Source of the DNA: Otariodibacter oris
Lineage (GTDB): Bacteria; Pseudomonadota; Gammaproteobacteria; Enterobacterales; Pasteurellaceae
Assembly (NCBI RefSeq): GCF_009684715.1
Contig: NZ_CP016604.1
Coordinates: 1,193,262-1,257,261 of the forward strand
Reading direction: 5' to 3'
Length of the DNA: 64,000 nt
The notes under the pieces were generated by a model. It ran no database searches. It worked only from the letters and a program-made list of their open reading frames with translations, and was not told where the DNA came from. The position numbers and the translations under genes were made by a program. This document shows, one piece after another, positions 1 to 9,570 of this stretch; position 1 is the stretch's first letter; the number at the start of each line of letters is the position of its first letter.

Positions 1-109
1 TAAGTATGAAAAGGACAAAAATAGTATAGATAATTTATACAAAAAATAAAAAGAATAGGGAATAATGATAGAAAACAATTAAAATTCCATATATTTTTTA
101 TCATACTTA

Positions 110-135
110 TGGCTAATCCTTAGTAGAATTAGCCA
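110..135 (-). terminator. Possible weak terminator hairpin after lpxA
   Basis: An 8-bp perfect inverted repeat (TGGCTAAT / ATTAGCCA, 10-base loop) lies 22 bases beyond the lpxA stop. No good U-run follows it on the minus strand, so it may be a processing or weak termination hairpin. The rest of 1-109 is AT-rich and I see no gene in it; in particular there is no start of lpxB. Confidence 0.35.
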
Positions 136-156
136 CGTGGTATTTTTACTTTTATA

Positions 157-951
157 CTATCTAATAATACCTCTAGTCGAGCGTTTGAAAAAATCAAGAA
201 ACAAACTTATTGCAGCCTCAGTTTTAGCATAATGCTCAATCTCTGGCATAGCTTCCTCTAATGTCTTACCACTTCGATAAATTAACTTATAAACATTACG
301 AATTGCATGCATTGTTGCTTTTTCAAAACCCCTACGTTTTAACCCTTCTAGATTAACACCAAATGGATGAGCATGGTTTCCTTGAGCCATAACATAAGGT
401 GGTACATCCTGACTAACCATTGATCCACCTCCCAACATAACATGAGAACCAATAACAACAAATTGATGAATAGCAGACATACCACCAACAATCACAAAAT
501 CATCTAATGTGACATGCCCTGCTAATGTTCCATTATTTGCTATGATACAACGATGCCCAATTTTACAATCATGAGCAATATGGCAATTTATCATAAATAA
601 ATTATCATCACCTATTCTAGTCAATCCTCCACCTTGTTCTGTGCCTCGATGGATAGTTACACTTTCTCGAATTCTATTGCGATTCCCAATGATTGTTTTT
701 GTAGGCTCTCCATTGTATTTTAGATCTTGATTAATTTCACCAATACTTGCAAATTGAAAAATATGGTTATCTTCTCCAATTTCAGTATCTCCTTGAATTA
801 CTACATGAGAGTGAATGCGAGTACCATTACCAATTCTAACATTTTTCCCTATAACACAGAATGGACCAATTTCAACATTCTTACCTACTATCGCACCATC
901 TTCAACAACAGCAAGAGGACTAATTTTCGCAGAAGGATCTATAAATTGCAT
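157..951 (-). CDS. lpxA: Acyl-ACP--UDP-N-acetylglucosamine O-acyltransferase LpxA
   Basis: LpxA carries out the first step of lipid A synthesis in the cytoplasm, moving a 3-hydroxyacyl chain from acyl carrier protein to UDP-GlcNAc. The 264-residue protein is built of hexapeptide repeats (left-handed beta helix). The catalytic histidine of the family sits at H127 in INCHIAHDC. The reading frame is open upstream to 993, but that start would overlap fabZ. The ATG at 951 gives [10 protein letters not shown], the usual N-terminus, and has AGAGA about ten bases upstream. It lies 28 bases after fabZ and is the last gene of the minus-strand cluster; lpxB, its common next neighbour, is not in the remaining 156 bases. 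Confidence 0.96.
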   Translation of the reverse strand: MQFIDPSAKISPLAVVEDGAIVGKNVEIGPFCVIGKNVRIGNGTRIHSHVVIQGDTEIGEDNHIFQFASIGEINQDLKYNGEPTKTIIGNRNRIRESVTIHRGTEQGGGLTRIGDDNLFMINCHIAHDCKIGHRCIIANNGTLAGHVTLDDFVIVGGMSAIHQFVVIGSHVMLGGGSMVSQDVPPYVMAQGNHAHPFGVNLEGLKRRGFEKATMHAIRNVYKLIYRSGKTLEEAMPEIEHYAKTEAAISLFLDFFKRSTRGIIR

Positions 952-979
952 AGTAATATTCTCTAATTTAGAATTAATC

Positions 980-1432
980 TTATTTGCGAGCACATTTTAA
1001 ATCAGCTTCACAAACTAATCGCCCGTCAACAAAAGCTTTACCTGTAAATACACTAATACCTCTACGCTCTTTGATAAAATGTACTTCAATAATCATTTGA
1101 TCACCAGGTACTACAGGATTTTTAAATTTGGCACTATCAACCGCTGCGAAATAATACAATTCATTTTCCTTTAATTTGCCATAACTCTTAATAGCAAGCA
1201 CCCCTGTTGCCTGAGCCATCGCTTCTAATATTAAAACACCAGGAAAAATAGGATCAGAAGGGAAATGTCCAGTGAAACAAGGTTCATTAAAAGTAATATT
1301 TTTAACAGCCTTTAACCACTCCCCTTCTTTATATTCAATTACCCTATCAATAAGTAAAAAAGGGTAACGGTGTGGCAGAATTTCCTTAATTTCACGAACG
1401 TCGATTATAACTTTTTCTTCTTTATTTTCCAT
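980..1432 (-). CDS. fabZ: 3-hydroxyacyl-ACP dehydratase FabZ
   Basis: FabZ dehydrates 3-hydroxyacyl-ACP in type II fatty acid synthesis and competes with LpxA/LpxD for the same hydroxyacyl substrates. The 150-residue protein is a single hot-dog fold. H21 (in [12 protein letters not shown]) and E70 (in [12 protein letters not shown]) match the catalytic His/Glu pair of the family. It lies between lpxD (25 bases upstream) and lpxA in the same direction, the standard arrangement that couples membrane lipid and lipid A supply. Confidence 0.97.
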   Translation of the reverse strand: MENKEEKVIIDVREIKEILPHRYPFLLIDRVIEYKEGEWLKAVKNITFNEPCFTGHFPSDPIFPGVLILEAMAQATGVLAIKSYGKLKENELYYFAAVDSAKFKNPVVPGDQMIIEVHFIKERRGISVFTGKAFVDGRLVCEADLKCARK

Positions 1433-1457
1433 TTTTACACCAATCCTCTTTTAATTA

Positions 1458-2495
1458 TTATTTATTACACTTTTCTGCTAACTGTTTCTCTACTGATTTT
1501 AAACGCTTATTCATACCATCAATATTCATCGTTAAAGTAGCCGTTTTCCGCCATTCTTTATTTGGTTGCAAAGGAATACCTGATGAATAAATTCCTTTTT
1601 CAGTAATAGGTCTCATTACCATTCCCATTCCTGTAATAATCGCACCATCACAAATTTCCATATGACCGTTAATTACACTTGCTCCACCAATTTGGCAAAA
1701 CTTTCCAACAGTTAAACTTCCTGCCATAATCACTCCACCAGCAACGGCTGTACCATAGCCGATAGTAACATTGTGAGCAATCTGACATAAATTATCAATT
1801 ATTACATTATCTTCAATAATAGTTGAATCCAAAGCTCCTCTATCGATACATGTACAAGCTCCAATTTCAACATTATTGCCAATAATAACATTCCCGAGTT
1901 GTGGTATTTTTATCCATTTACCATTATCATTAGCATAACCAAATCCATCACCACCAATTACAGCAGATGATTGGATCAAGCAATCAGCTCCAATTTCCAC
2001 TTCATGATATACTGTAACATTTGCCCATAATTTTGTTCGATTACCTATTGTAGTATTTTTTCCTATAAAGCACCCTGCACCAATAACAACGCCATCACCT
2101 AATTTCACCCCACTTTCAATAACAGCATTAGGACCAATATAGACATTTTTTCCAAGTATTACATCACTAGCTATACTAGCTGATACAGAAATATTGTCTG
2201 CTGGCAAAGGTGTAGTATCCATATATTGTGCTAATAATGCATAGGCTAAATAAGGATTTCTTACAACAACTAAATTTTGGGTATCTAAACAATATTCGAC
2301 ATCAGATTCTGAAACGATTATTGCTCCTGCTTGTGTTTTAGCTAATTGAGATCGATATTTTGCACTAGATACAAAAGTAATCTGATTTACAGTTGCTCTA
2401 TCTAAAGGAGCGATTCCCATAATCATCAATTCAGGGTCTCCTCTCAAAGACCCATTGACCTGTGATACTAATTCACCTAAACGGAACAGATTCAT
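1458..2495 (-). CDS. lpxD: UDP-3-O-(3-hydroxyacyl)glucosamine N-acyltransferase LpxD
   Basis: LpxD adds the second hydroxyacyl chain, to the 2-amino group, in lipid A synthesis. The 345-residue protein has an N-terminal uridine-binding domain (about residues 1-100), then a hexapeptide-repeat beta helix (about 105-310) and a C-terminal helix ending in [13 protein letters not shown]. The family's catalytic histidine is H241 in [12 protein letters not shown]. Length is close to the E. coli protein (341). Only one base separates its start from the stop of skp, so the two are surely cotranscribed. Confidence 0.96.
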   Translation of the reverse strand: MNLFRLGELVSQVNGSLRGDPELMIMGIAPLDRATVNQITFVSSAKYRSQLAKTQAGAIIVSESDVEYCLDTQNLVVVRNPYLAYALLAQYMDTTPLPADNISVSASIASDVILGKNVYIGPNAVIESGVKLGDGVVIGAGCFIGKNTTIGNRTKLWANVTVYHEVEIGADCLIQSSAVIGGDGFGYANDNGKWIKIPQLGNVIIGNNVEIGACTCIDRGALDSTIIEDNVIIDNLCQIAHNVTIGYGTAVAGGVIMAGSLTVGKFCQIGGASVINGHMEICDGAIITGMGMVMRPITEKGIYSSGIPLQPNKEWRKTATLTMNIDGMNKRLKSVEKQLAEKCNK

Positions 2496-2496
2496 T

Positions 2497-3213
2497 TTAT
2501 TTTCCCTGAGCTTTAGCTGGCGTATGTTTCTTTATCTCTGCTAAAATTTCTTCTGTAATATCTACGCTCTCGTTCTTAGCATATAGAGCTGCTGAAGGTA
2601 ATAAAACCAAAGTATAGCCTTTAGAATCAGCAATAGATTTAATAGTATTATTTATATCATCAACAGCTTTTTGCTGATCCTCTCTAGAAATCATTGCATT
2701 AGCCTTTTCTTGCTCTTCAGCTAATTTTGTTTGTAAATCAGAAACCTTTATCTGAAATGCTTCAGCCTTTTTAGAAAATTCAGCTTCCCTTTTTTGCAAG
2801 GCTTCAACTTTATCTTGAAAAGCTTTACTTTCATCATTTATTACTTTTTGACGGGCTTGTATATCTTTCGAACGTAATCTTGGAGCATCTTTCTCCAAAG
2901 CATCAACTTTCTTTTTTAATGATTTTTCAACTGAAGTCTGCTCTTCTCTAAGTTTACTAGCATCTGCATCAATTTTATCTCTTTCCGCAATTAATGATTC
3001 TTCTTCTTTAGTTAACTCATTTTCTTCTGGTTGAAACTTTTCTTTGGTTTCTTGCATAAAACTATCTACTTTAGCATTTAATTCAACCATTAATGGATGA
3101 TTCTGCAATAAATAATTTGGATCAGCGAAACCAATTTTTTCATCTGCATGAGCTACATTAATAGATAAAGCCATAACTGTTGTTATAGTTGCTGTTTTAA
3201 ATAAATTTTTCAT
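2497..3213 (-). CDS. skp: Periplasmic chaperone Skp (OmpH), unusually long
   Basis: Skp is a trimeric periplasmic holdase that carries unfolded outer-membrane proteins to BamA. A signal peptide is clear (residues 1-23, ending AHA before DEKIGFAD). The N- and C-terminal parts ([10 protein letters not shown], and the end with [15 protein letters not shown]) form the trimerising body. Between them runs a heptad-rich Glu/Lys/Ala coiled coil from about residue 50 to 190. At 238 residues the protein is far longer than E. coli Skp (161), and the added length lies in the tentacle coiled coil. It sits between bamA and lpxD, the classic position, so the identity is secure. Confidence 0.9.
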   Translation of the reverse strand: MKNLFKTATITTVMALSINVAHADEKIGFADPNYLLQNHPLMVELNAKVDSFMQETKEKFQPEENELTKEEESLIAERDKIDADASKLREEQTSVEKSLKKKVDALEKDAPRLRSKDIQARQKVINDESKAFQDKVEALQKREAEFSKKAEAFQIKVSDLQTKLAEEQEKANAMISREDQQKAVDDINNTIKSIADSKGYTLVLLPSAALYAKNESVDITEEILAEIKKHTPAKAQGK

Positions 3214-3288
3214 TAAAAATCCTTTAAATATAGTAAAAGTGCAGACCTCTAAATAATTGAAATCTGCGCAAAGTTAAACATAGTTAAA

Positions 3289-5706
3289 TTAGAAAGAACC
3301 GCCGATACTAAATTGAAACTGCTCAATCTCGTCACCTTTATATTTCTTAATTGGCTTAGCATATGAAAATAATAATGGTCCGATAGGTGAATTCCACTGA
3401 AATGCAATACCAATCGATGCTCTAATACGCTTATAATCTTTAAAATCCTCTATATTGGAAAAATTATATTGCTGATTCCCCAAAATTGGATTCTTTTTCC
3501 ATTTAGTATTCCAAACACTAGCGGCATCAATAAAAATTGAAGTTCTTACATTACTTTGATACTTCTCATCTACAAACGGAGTTGGTGTTATTAATTCTAA
3601 ACTAGCTGTAGCCATAGCATTACCACCAATAACATCTTCACTTAATCGATTAAATATCGGATCACCATTACCATTCTCACCTAAATAAATAGCTTTTGGT
3701 CCAATAGCTCCATATCCAAATCCACGTAAAGATCCTATACCTCCAGCAGTATAATTTTGATAAAACGGTAGGCGTTTTCCACCAATTCCATTAGCATAAG
3801 CAACGTCTGCACTAGTCTGAATTATCCAACTATGATCTCTATTGAGTGGATAATAATTTTTAAATCCAGCACTTAACTTATAATATTTGTTGTCTGATCC
3901 TGGTATTGTGATTTTTCCACCAATATTAGCAATAGTTCCTTCTGTAGGTAAATACCCTCTATCTAAACTGTTATAATTCCAACCAAATGAGAAATCAAAG
4001 TCATCAGCTTTAATTCTCTTATATGCCTCACTACTTGGAGGGATATCAATACCAAGTGATCTTACATATAAATCTCTACTGAACTCACGTTGTGCATTTT
4101 TTATCTTATCGTGTGTATAACCCAATCCTAGATAATATGAATTATTTTCATCAACTGGGAATCCTAATGTTCCACTTACACCATAAGTTTGGCGCTTATA
4201 ACTAGAAACATTGTCATTTCTTGAATTATCATAATCTTCATAGAAAATATTTCCACCTAGACTAACTCCATCTTTTGTAAAATAAGGTTCTGTATAGCCT
4301 AAGCTAAGTGTAGTACCATAATCGTTGCGTGATCCATTCAAACTAATGGTTGATCCCATACCTAAGAAATTATCTTGTTTAATTCCAGCTTGATAGCTTA
4401 ATCCACTTTCTGTACCATAGCCAATACCAAAATTAATACTTCCTGTATTTCGTTCCTTAACTTTATACACTAAATCAACTTGATCGTCAGATTGGTTGAC
4501 TTTAGGGTAACTTACTTCAACACTTTCATAAAACCCTGTTCGATCTAAGCGTAATTTACTGAGTTCAGCCAAACTAGTGGATAACCAAGCACCTTCTTGC
4601 TGTCTCATTTCTCTACGTAAAGTCGAATCTGCTGTCACTGTATTACCTTCAAAGCGAATTCTTCTCACATAAATTCGTTTACCTGCTTCAACAACATAAT
4701 TAATACGAACAGTTTTATTCTCATCATCAAATATTGGATAAGTATCCACTTTAGCAGAAGCAAAACCACTATCACCTAAAACAGTTTTAATATTCTCCTC
4801 AATTTTAGCTAGATCATCACGACGAAATTGTTGACCTGGTTCAAAATCCACTAACAGCTCATTGAGTTCATTATCCATTTTGGCTGTATCACCAATAATT
4901 CTAATTTCACTCACTCTATACTGCTGTCCTTCATTAATTTTGTACGTTAAGAAAACTTCTTTTTTATCATCACTAAATGAAGCATCTGAATTTTCAATAC
5001 TAAATTTTGCATAACCTCTATTCATATAAAAGTTACGTAAATTTTCCATATCTTGATTATAAACAGGTTGCTCAAACTTACCACTAGAAAATATATTCCA
5101 CCATTTCACATCTGGCTGAATATCTAATTGATCTAATAATTCATCTGAATCAAAATCATTATTACCTTCAAAAGTTACCGTTTTAACATAAGAAACATCA
5201 CCTTCTTTGATATCAAGTTTGATATCAACACTTCCTGATTCAGCCTTAATTATTTCAGAATCAATTTGTGCATTATATCTTCCAATTGAATGATAATGAT
5301 CAGTTAGTGCCTCTTTGAAACTCTCCAATTTTTCTGAGTCAAACACTTCCCCTCTGCTAATTAAATTAGCTTTTAAATTTTCTTCTAGTGGTTCTCTAGG
5401 AATAGCAGAATTTCCATTAATAGAAACGTTATTAATCACAGGAAATTCTACAACCTTAATTACTAAAGTATTACCCTCACGGTTAGCACTCACATCTTGA
5501 AAACGCTTCTGCAAAAAAAGCTGTCTAACAACGTTAGCTATATCGTCATCTGTTGCTCTCTGTCCAATCTTTATAGGTAAAGAAGAAATAATTGAAGTGC
5601 CTATGTCAGGCTGAATTCCATCAACACGAATATCTTGAACAACAAATGGTGAAGCTACAGCCATACCATTAGCCATAATCAACGTTGAAAGTAATAGTTT
5701 TTTCAT
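3289..5706 (-). CDS. bamA: Outer membrane protein assembly factor BamA (D15/Omp85)
   Basis: BamA is the essential outer-membrane barrel that folds and inserts other barrels. The protein has a signal peptide (ends MAVA before SPFVVQDI), five POTRA domains (about residues 20-420), and a 16-strand surface-antigen barrel to the C-terminus, ending in phenylalanine as usual for Bam substrates. The open frame extends to 5748, but the ATG at 5706 begins MKKLLLSTL, a proper signal peptide, giving 805 residues (E. coli 810). It lies between rseP and skp on the same strand, a conserved order. Confidence 0.97.
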   Translation of the reverse strand: MKKLLLSTLIMANGMAVASPFVVQDIRVDGIQPDIGTSIISSLPIKIGQRATDDDIANVVRQLFLQKRFQDVSANREGNTLVIKVVEFPVINNVSINGNSAIPREPLEENLKANLISRGEVFDSEKLESFKEALTDHYHSIGRYNAQIDSEIIKAESGSVDIKLDIKEGDVSYVKTVTFEGNNDFDSDELLDQLDIQPDVKWWNIFSSGKFEQPVYNQDMENLRNFYMNRGYAKFSIENSDASFSDDKKEVFLTYKINEGQQYRVSEIRIIGDTAKMDNELNELLVDFEPGQQFRRDDLAKIEENIKTVLGDSGFASAKVDTYPIFDDENKTVRINYVVEAGKRIYVRRIRFEGNTVTADSTLRREMRQQEGAWLSTSLAELSKLRLDRTGFYESVEVSYPKVNQSDDQVDLVYKVKERNTGSINFGIGYGTESGLSYQAGIKQDNFLGMGSTISLNGSRNDYGTTLSLGYTEPYFTKDGVSLGGNIFYEDYDNSRNDNVSSYKRQTYGVSGTLGFPVDENNSYYLGLGYTHDKIKNAQREFSRDLYVRSLGIDIPPSSEAYKRIKADDFDFSFGWNYNSLDRGYLPTEGTIANIGGKITIPGSDNKYYKLSAGFKNYYPLNRDHSWIIQTSADVAYANGIGGKRLPFYQNYTAGGIGSLRGFGYGAIGPKAIYLGENGNGDPIFNRLSEDVIGGNAMATASLELITPTPFVDEKYQSNVRTSIFIDAASVWNTKWKKNPILGNQQYNFSNIEDFKDYKRIRASIGIAFQWNSPIGPLLFSYAKPIKKYKGDEIEQFQFSIGGSF

Positions 5707-5758
5707 TGAACAAACCCTAGTCATATAAATTATATAGTATCTAACCACCTACATATGG

Positions 5759-7093
5759 TTAGAAGTGAATTAAGTCATTAAACAAAGCAAATCCCATTAG
5801 ACTGATAACTAACATAAATCCTATTTGTTGAAATATGGATTGGAATTTCTCTGGCAAAGGTTTACCTCTAATTAGCTCGCCTGAAAGTATCAATAGCTGA
5901 CCTCCATCTAAGGGTAAAATAGGAAATAAATTCATGATCCCCAAATTAACACTAATCAAAGCCATAAACCCTAAATAGTAAATAATACCAATTTCTGCAG
6001 TTGTTCCGGCACCTTTTGCCATAGAAATAGGTCCACCTATATTCTGAATAGAAAGATCGCCCGTTATTAAATTAATAATAAACTGAAAAATTGTCTCAAC
6101 TAATGAAGTTACTTTAGCAAAACTTTTTCCAAGTGCTGTAAGAATATCATACTTTAAATAAGTTCGATACTGATCTTCTAGTGGTTTGACTCTTGGTGCA
6201 ATACCTATTAAATACCGATTATCCGATTTAGACATTTCTGGTGTAACCAAAAATTTATACTGCTGATTATTTCTTTCAATAATAAATTCAAGTTCATTAC
6301 CTTGTTGAGTCTCACTCAATAAATAATGCCAATCAAATATTTTTTGATTCACACTAATAATTTTGTCGCCCGATTTTAAGCCAGATTTATCTGATGCAGA
6401 ATTTTCGACTACCTTTTCAATGATAGGTTCAACACTAGCACCTTTAGGTCTAATACCTAGTGACGTCAACGGATTTTCTTTATTACTATCCACATTCCAG
6501 TGGCTCAAATTTAAAATAAACGTTTGATCTTCTTGCTGACTGAAAAGATTTAAATCTCTACCTTTCACTTCAACTTTTGATGAGCCTATTTGTCCAATCA
6601 ATATCAAAGCAACATCTTCCCAATTTTGAGTATCCTTTCCATTTATATTGGTTATTTCAAAATTAGGTTTAAGTCCTGCTTCAGCAGAAATACTTTGTTC
6701 AACGACATTATCAATTACGGGCTTAACCGTTGGCATTCCAATACTAAAAACGACCCAATATGCGATAATCGCAAAAAGAATATTAGCTAATGGTCCTGCA
6801 ATAACAATAAAAGCCCTTTGCCAGACTGTCTTCTGATTCAGAGAACGAGAGTTTTCTATTTGATTTTTATATTCGTCTTCTCCATTATACATTTGAACAT
6901 ATCCGCCAAGAGGAATCATAGAAAACACAAATTCAGTACCTTGCTTATCTTTTCTTCTCCAAAGCACTTTTCCAAACCCAATAGAGAACCGTAAAACTGC
7001 AACACCACACTTTCTAGCCGCCCAGAAATGCCCATATTCATGAACAAAAACTAAAATACAAATTAGTACAAAGAATGCAATAATAGAAAACAC
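5759..7093 (-). CDS. rseP: Site-2 protease RseP (sigma-E regulator)
   Basis: RseP is an inner-membrane zinc protease that makes the second cut in anti-sigma factor RseA after DegS, releasing sigma E. HEYGH (H18, E19, H22) in the first membrane segment and LDG (D396) in a C-terminal segment supply the zinc ligands. Two tandem PDZ domains occupy roughly residues 110-290. At 444 residues it is close to E. coli (450). The start codon is GTG at 7093, with AGGGA about seven bases upstream; no upstream ATG is usable. It lies between cdsA and bamA, as in related genomes. Confidence 0.96.
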   Translation of the reverse strand: MFSIIAFFVLICILVFVHEYGHFWAARKCGVAVLRFSIGFGKVLWRRKDKQGTEFVFSMIPLGGYVQMYNGEDEYKNQIENSRSLNQKTVWQRAFIVIAGPLANILFAIIAYWVVFSIGMPTVKPVIDNVVEQSISAEAGLKPNFEITNINGKDTQNWEDVALILIGQIGSSKVEVKGRDLNLFSQQEDQTFILNLSHWNVDSNKENPLTSLGIRPKGASVEPIIEKVVENSASDKSGLKSGDKIISVNQKIFDWHYLLSETQQGNELEFIIERNNQQYKFLVTPEMSKSDNRYLIGIAPRVKPLEDQYRTYLKYDILTALGKSFAKVTSLVETIFQFIINLITGDLSIQNIGGPISMAKGAGTTAEIGIIYYLGFMALISVNLGIMNLFPILPLDGGQLLILSGELIRGKPLPEKFQSIFQQIGFMLVISLMGFALFNDLIHF

Positions 7094-7105
7094 GCAAATC
7101 CCTAC

Positions 7106-7975
7106 CTATAAAAAGAAAAAGAATCCAGTCGCAAAGATTGGCACAGCAGCAGTCAAGCTATCAATTCTATCCAAAATACCACCATGCCCCGGAATCAAAT
7201 TACTACTATCTTTTATATTGGCTTGGCGTTTAAACATACTTTCACTTAAATCACCCAAGATAGAAACAGCCACAGTTAATATTGAAAGAAAGACAAAAGG
7301 TAAAGTAGCGACTTCTCTTCCGAGAATGGTTAATGGAGCAAATTGTAAAAAGACAAAGGCAATAATTCCAGAAGTAATTACACCACCAATTGCACCTTCT
7401 ACTGATTTACCTGGAGAAACTTTTGGCGCTAATTTATGTTTACCTAATTTACGCCCAACAAAATAAGCACCCGAGTCAGCCCCCCAAACAAGTACGAAGA
7501 CATAAAGTAATAAATATGCACCTTGATGAGCATTTGTATTATATTGATAAAAGCGTAATGCTAGCACACCGAGTAAAAAAGGAACGAGTGTGCAAAAGCC
7601 AAAAATAAATTTAGCACTGATAGATTTGACCCAAATTTTTGCTGATCCAGGATATGAAACGACCAATCCGAGTGAAACAATCCACCAAATACATCCAAGG
7701 AAAAGAAAGGGAGTACTTTCATCTGTTAAAAATCTTGCTGCTCTAACGTAATGAGTTGCAGCCATAATAGGGAAAAGCAATATTCCAACAGTGACAAAAG
7801 CAACAATCGCTCGAACAACTGGACGCTTAAATCCAGCAAATTGAGCCCATTCCCACATACTTAAAACAATAATCGCTGATAAAGCTAAAGTGAAAGGAAG
7901 TGGTGTTAACCAAAAAAGCGCTATCACAGCAACAACAATCATGATAATAGCCGATAGAATTCGTTCTTTTAACAT
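7106..7975 (-). CDS. cdsA: Phosphatidate cytidylyltransferase CdsA
   Basis: CdsA makes CDP-diacylglycerol from phosphatidic acid and CTP at the inner membrane, the branch point to all phospholipids. The 289-residue protein is almost all hydrophobic with about eight membrane segments. The family signature is near the C-terminus: GDLSESMFKR, then KD and PGHGGILDRIDS. It is preceded by uppS (24 bases) and followed by rseP (12 bases) in one operon. Confidence 0.96.
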   Translation of the reverse strand: MLKERILSAIIMIVVAVIALFWLTPLPFTLALSAIIVLSMWEWAQFAGFKRPVVRAIVAFVTVGILLFPIMAATHYVRAARFLTDESTPFLFLGCIWWIVSLGLVVSYPGSAKIWVKSISAKFIFGFCTLVPFLLGVLALRFYQYNTNAHQGAYLLLYVFVLVWGADSGAYFVGRKLGKHKLAPKVSPGKSVEGAIGGVITSGIIAFVFLQFAPLTILGREVATLPFVFLSILTVAVSILGDLSESMFKRQANIKDSSNLIPGHGGILDRIDSLTAAVPIFATGFFFFL

Positions 7976-7999
7976 TTTGTATCCTTATAAAAACTCTAA

Positions 8000-8713
8000 C
8001 TAACAACTGCCAAAACGACGTTCTCGTTGTTGATAGGCATTGATTGCTTCGGAAAATACTTCTTCGTCAAAATCTGGCCATAGTACAGGTGTAAAAAATA
8101 ATTCTGCATAAGCAATTTGCCAAAGTAAGAAGTTACTTATGCGTTGCTCCCCACTTGTTCTAATCAATAAATCAACAGCAGGTTGATCCTTTGTTACCAA
8201 ACTGGATTGGAATAATTCCATAGTAATACCTTCAGGCTCCAGTTCTCCTAATTTTACTTTTTTAGCTAAATCTACAGTTGCATTAACAATATCCCAACAT
8301 CCACCATAATTTGCAGCAATATTAAGGATTAAACCCGTATTTTCTGATGTTAAACTCTCTGATTCAACAATTCGTTTTTGCAAGTCTTCACTAAAAGCTG
8401 ATTTATCACCAATAATGTTTAATTTAATATTATTTTTATGTAATTTTTCAACTTCAGATGTTAGCGCTTTCATAAATAATGTCATTAACGCAGAGACTTC
8501 ATTCTCTGGTCTACTCCAGTTCTCACTACTAAAGGCATATAAGGTTAATACTTCTATTCCATTTCTCGCTGCAAAATTCACAGCAGATCTGACCGCTTTA
8601 ACACCATTTTGATGACCAAAAACGCGTAATTTCCCTTTTTGTTTTGCCCATCGACCATTCCCATCCATAATAATGGCAACATGCCTAGGCATTTTTTGAG
8701 CATTATAGTCCAC
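8000..8713 (-). CDS. uppS: Undecaprenyl diphosphate synthase UppS (IspU)
   Basis: This cis-prenyltransferase builds the C55 carrier lipid for peptidoglycan and O-antigen from farnesyl diphosphate. The N-terminal [15 protein letters not shown] motif holds the catalytic aspartate D17; [18 protein letters not shown] near the C-terminus binds isopentenyl diphosphate. The start is GTG at 8713 with GAGAG at good distance; an ATG at 8692 (MPRHVAII) is the alternative. It is the first gene of the envelope cluster, and the 94 bases between it and gloB must carry the promoter. Confidence 0.95.
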   Translation of the reverse strand: MDYNAQKMPRHVAIIMDGNGRWAKQKGKLRVFGHQNGVKAVRSAVNFAARNGIEVLTLYAFSSENWSRPENEVSALMTLFMKALTSEVEKLHKNNIKLNIIGDKSAFSEDLQKRIVESESLTSENTGLILNIAANYGGCWDIVNATVDLAKKVKLGELEPEGITMELFQSSLVTKDQPAVDLLIRTSGEQRISNFLLWQIAYAELFFTPVLWPDFDEEVFSEAINAYQQRERRFGSC

Positions 8714-8807
8714 AAAAACTCTCTTTTTTAATTAATATTACGCAAAATGTTTTTAACTATACCACAATACAATTTTTTCGAAAATCCTATAATATTTCAA
8801 ACATTTT

Positions 8808-9515
8808 TTATAAATTATCTTTTCCTTTTCGCCATTGAATAAATTGTTCTAATGAATCAGCATATAAAAATGGATTCACTTGCTTTTCTAATCCAATTGT
8901 AGTCGGTAAAGTGGGTTTATGTTGAGAACGTAAAATATCAACTTTTTCTTGATACTCCATGAGTGCACAACTAGGTTTCATTACTTTTTCTGCAAATTTT
9001 AAATTTGATTGTGTATATTCATGTGCAGGATAGACCTCTACAAAATCTGGTAACTGTTTAAAACGTTGTAATGTGTCAAATTGAGCCTGATAGTCTCCAG
9101 TAAAAACTCGTCCACATCCCCCAGAAAAAAGAGCATCACCACAAAACAAATACTGTCTATCAATAAGATAGCTAATATGTTCTTCTGTGTGACCTGCACT
9201 CTGTATCACTTCTATATCTAGCTCTAATAAAGAAATATGTTCCTTTGCTTTAACAACATAAGTTGCAAGATCTCGAACTTCATTTGATCCGTAAACGGGA
9301 ATATTGGGATATTGAGATAAAAGACCTACTACACCATCAGTATGATCATTATGATAATGTGTGAGTAAGATAGCGGTTAGATCCATCTTATTTTTTACTA
9401 AAAAATCTAACACAGGTTGTGATTGGCTAGGATCAACAACAATAACATTTTTCTCTTTTTGAATAATCCAAATATAATTATCAGATAACACTGGTATTGG
9501 GGTAATTTTTATCAT
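8808..9515 (-). CDS. gloB: Hydroxyacylglutathione hydrolase GloB (glyoxalase II)
   Basis: GloB hydrolyses S-lactoylglutathione to lactate and glutathione, completing methylglyoxal detoxification. It is a metallo-beta-lactamase-fold enzyme with the metal-binding motif THYHNDHTDG and later metal ligands in GHTEEHISY and PAHEYT. The frame is open to 9527, but that first ATG contains the ribosome-binding GGAG in its own codons. The ATG at 9515 (MIKITPIPV) has the GGAG six bases upstream and yields 235 residues. It is downstream of the glycosyltransferase gene, separated from it by a 9-bp hairpin. Confidence 0.93.
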   Translation of the reverse strand: MIKITPIPVLSDNYIWIIQKEKNVIVVDPSQSQPVLDFLVKNKMDLTAILLTHYHNDHTDGVVGLLSQYPNIPVYGSNEVRDLATYVVKAKEHISLLELDIEVIQSAGHTEEHISYLIDRQYLFCGDALFSGGCGRVFTGDYQAQFDTLQRFKQLPDFVEVYPAHEYTQSNLKFAEKVMKPSCALMEYQEKVDILRSQHKPTLPTTIGLEKQVNPFLYADSLEQFIQWRKGKDNL

Positions 9516-9541
9516 CATAAACTCCATCTATACATACAATA

Positions 9542-9562
9542 ATGGGCAATTACATTGCCCAT
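9542..9562 (-). terminator. Hairpin between glycosyltransferase gene and gloB
   Basis: A perfect 9-bp inverted repeat (ATGGGCAAT / ATTGCCCAT, 3-base loop) begins nine bases after the glycosyltransferase stop. The sequence beyond it on the minus strand is T-rich but not a clean U-run. It is probably a weak terminator or attenuator before gloB. Confidence 0.45.
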
Positions 9563-9570
9563 CCTTATGT

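Noticed and set aside
952-993. Upstream start for lpxA giving 14 extra residues
   Set aside because: It overlaps fabZ, the added residues are not in the family, and the ATG at 951 has a ribosome-binding site.
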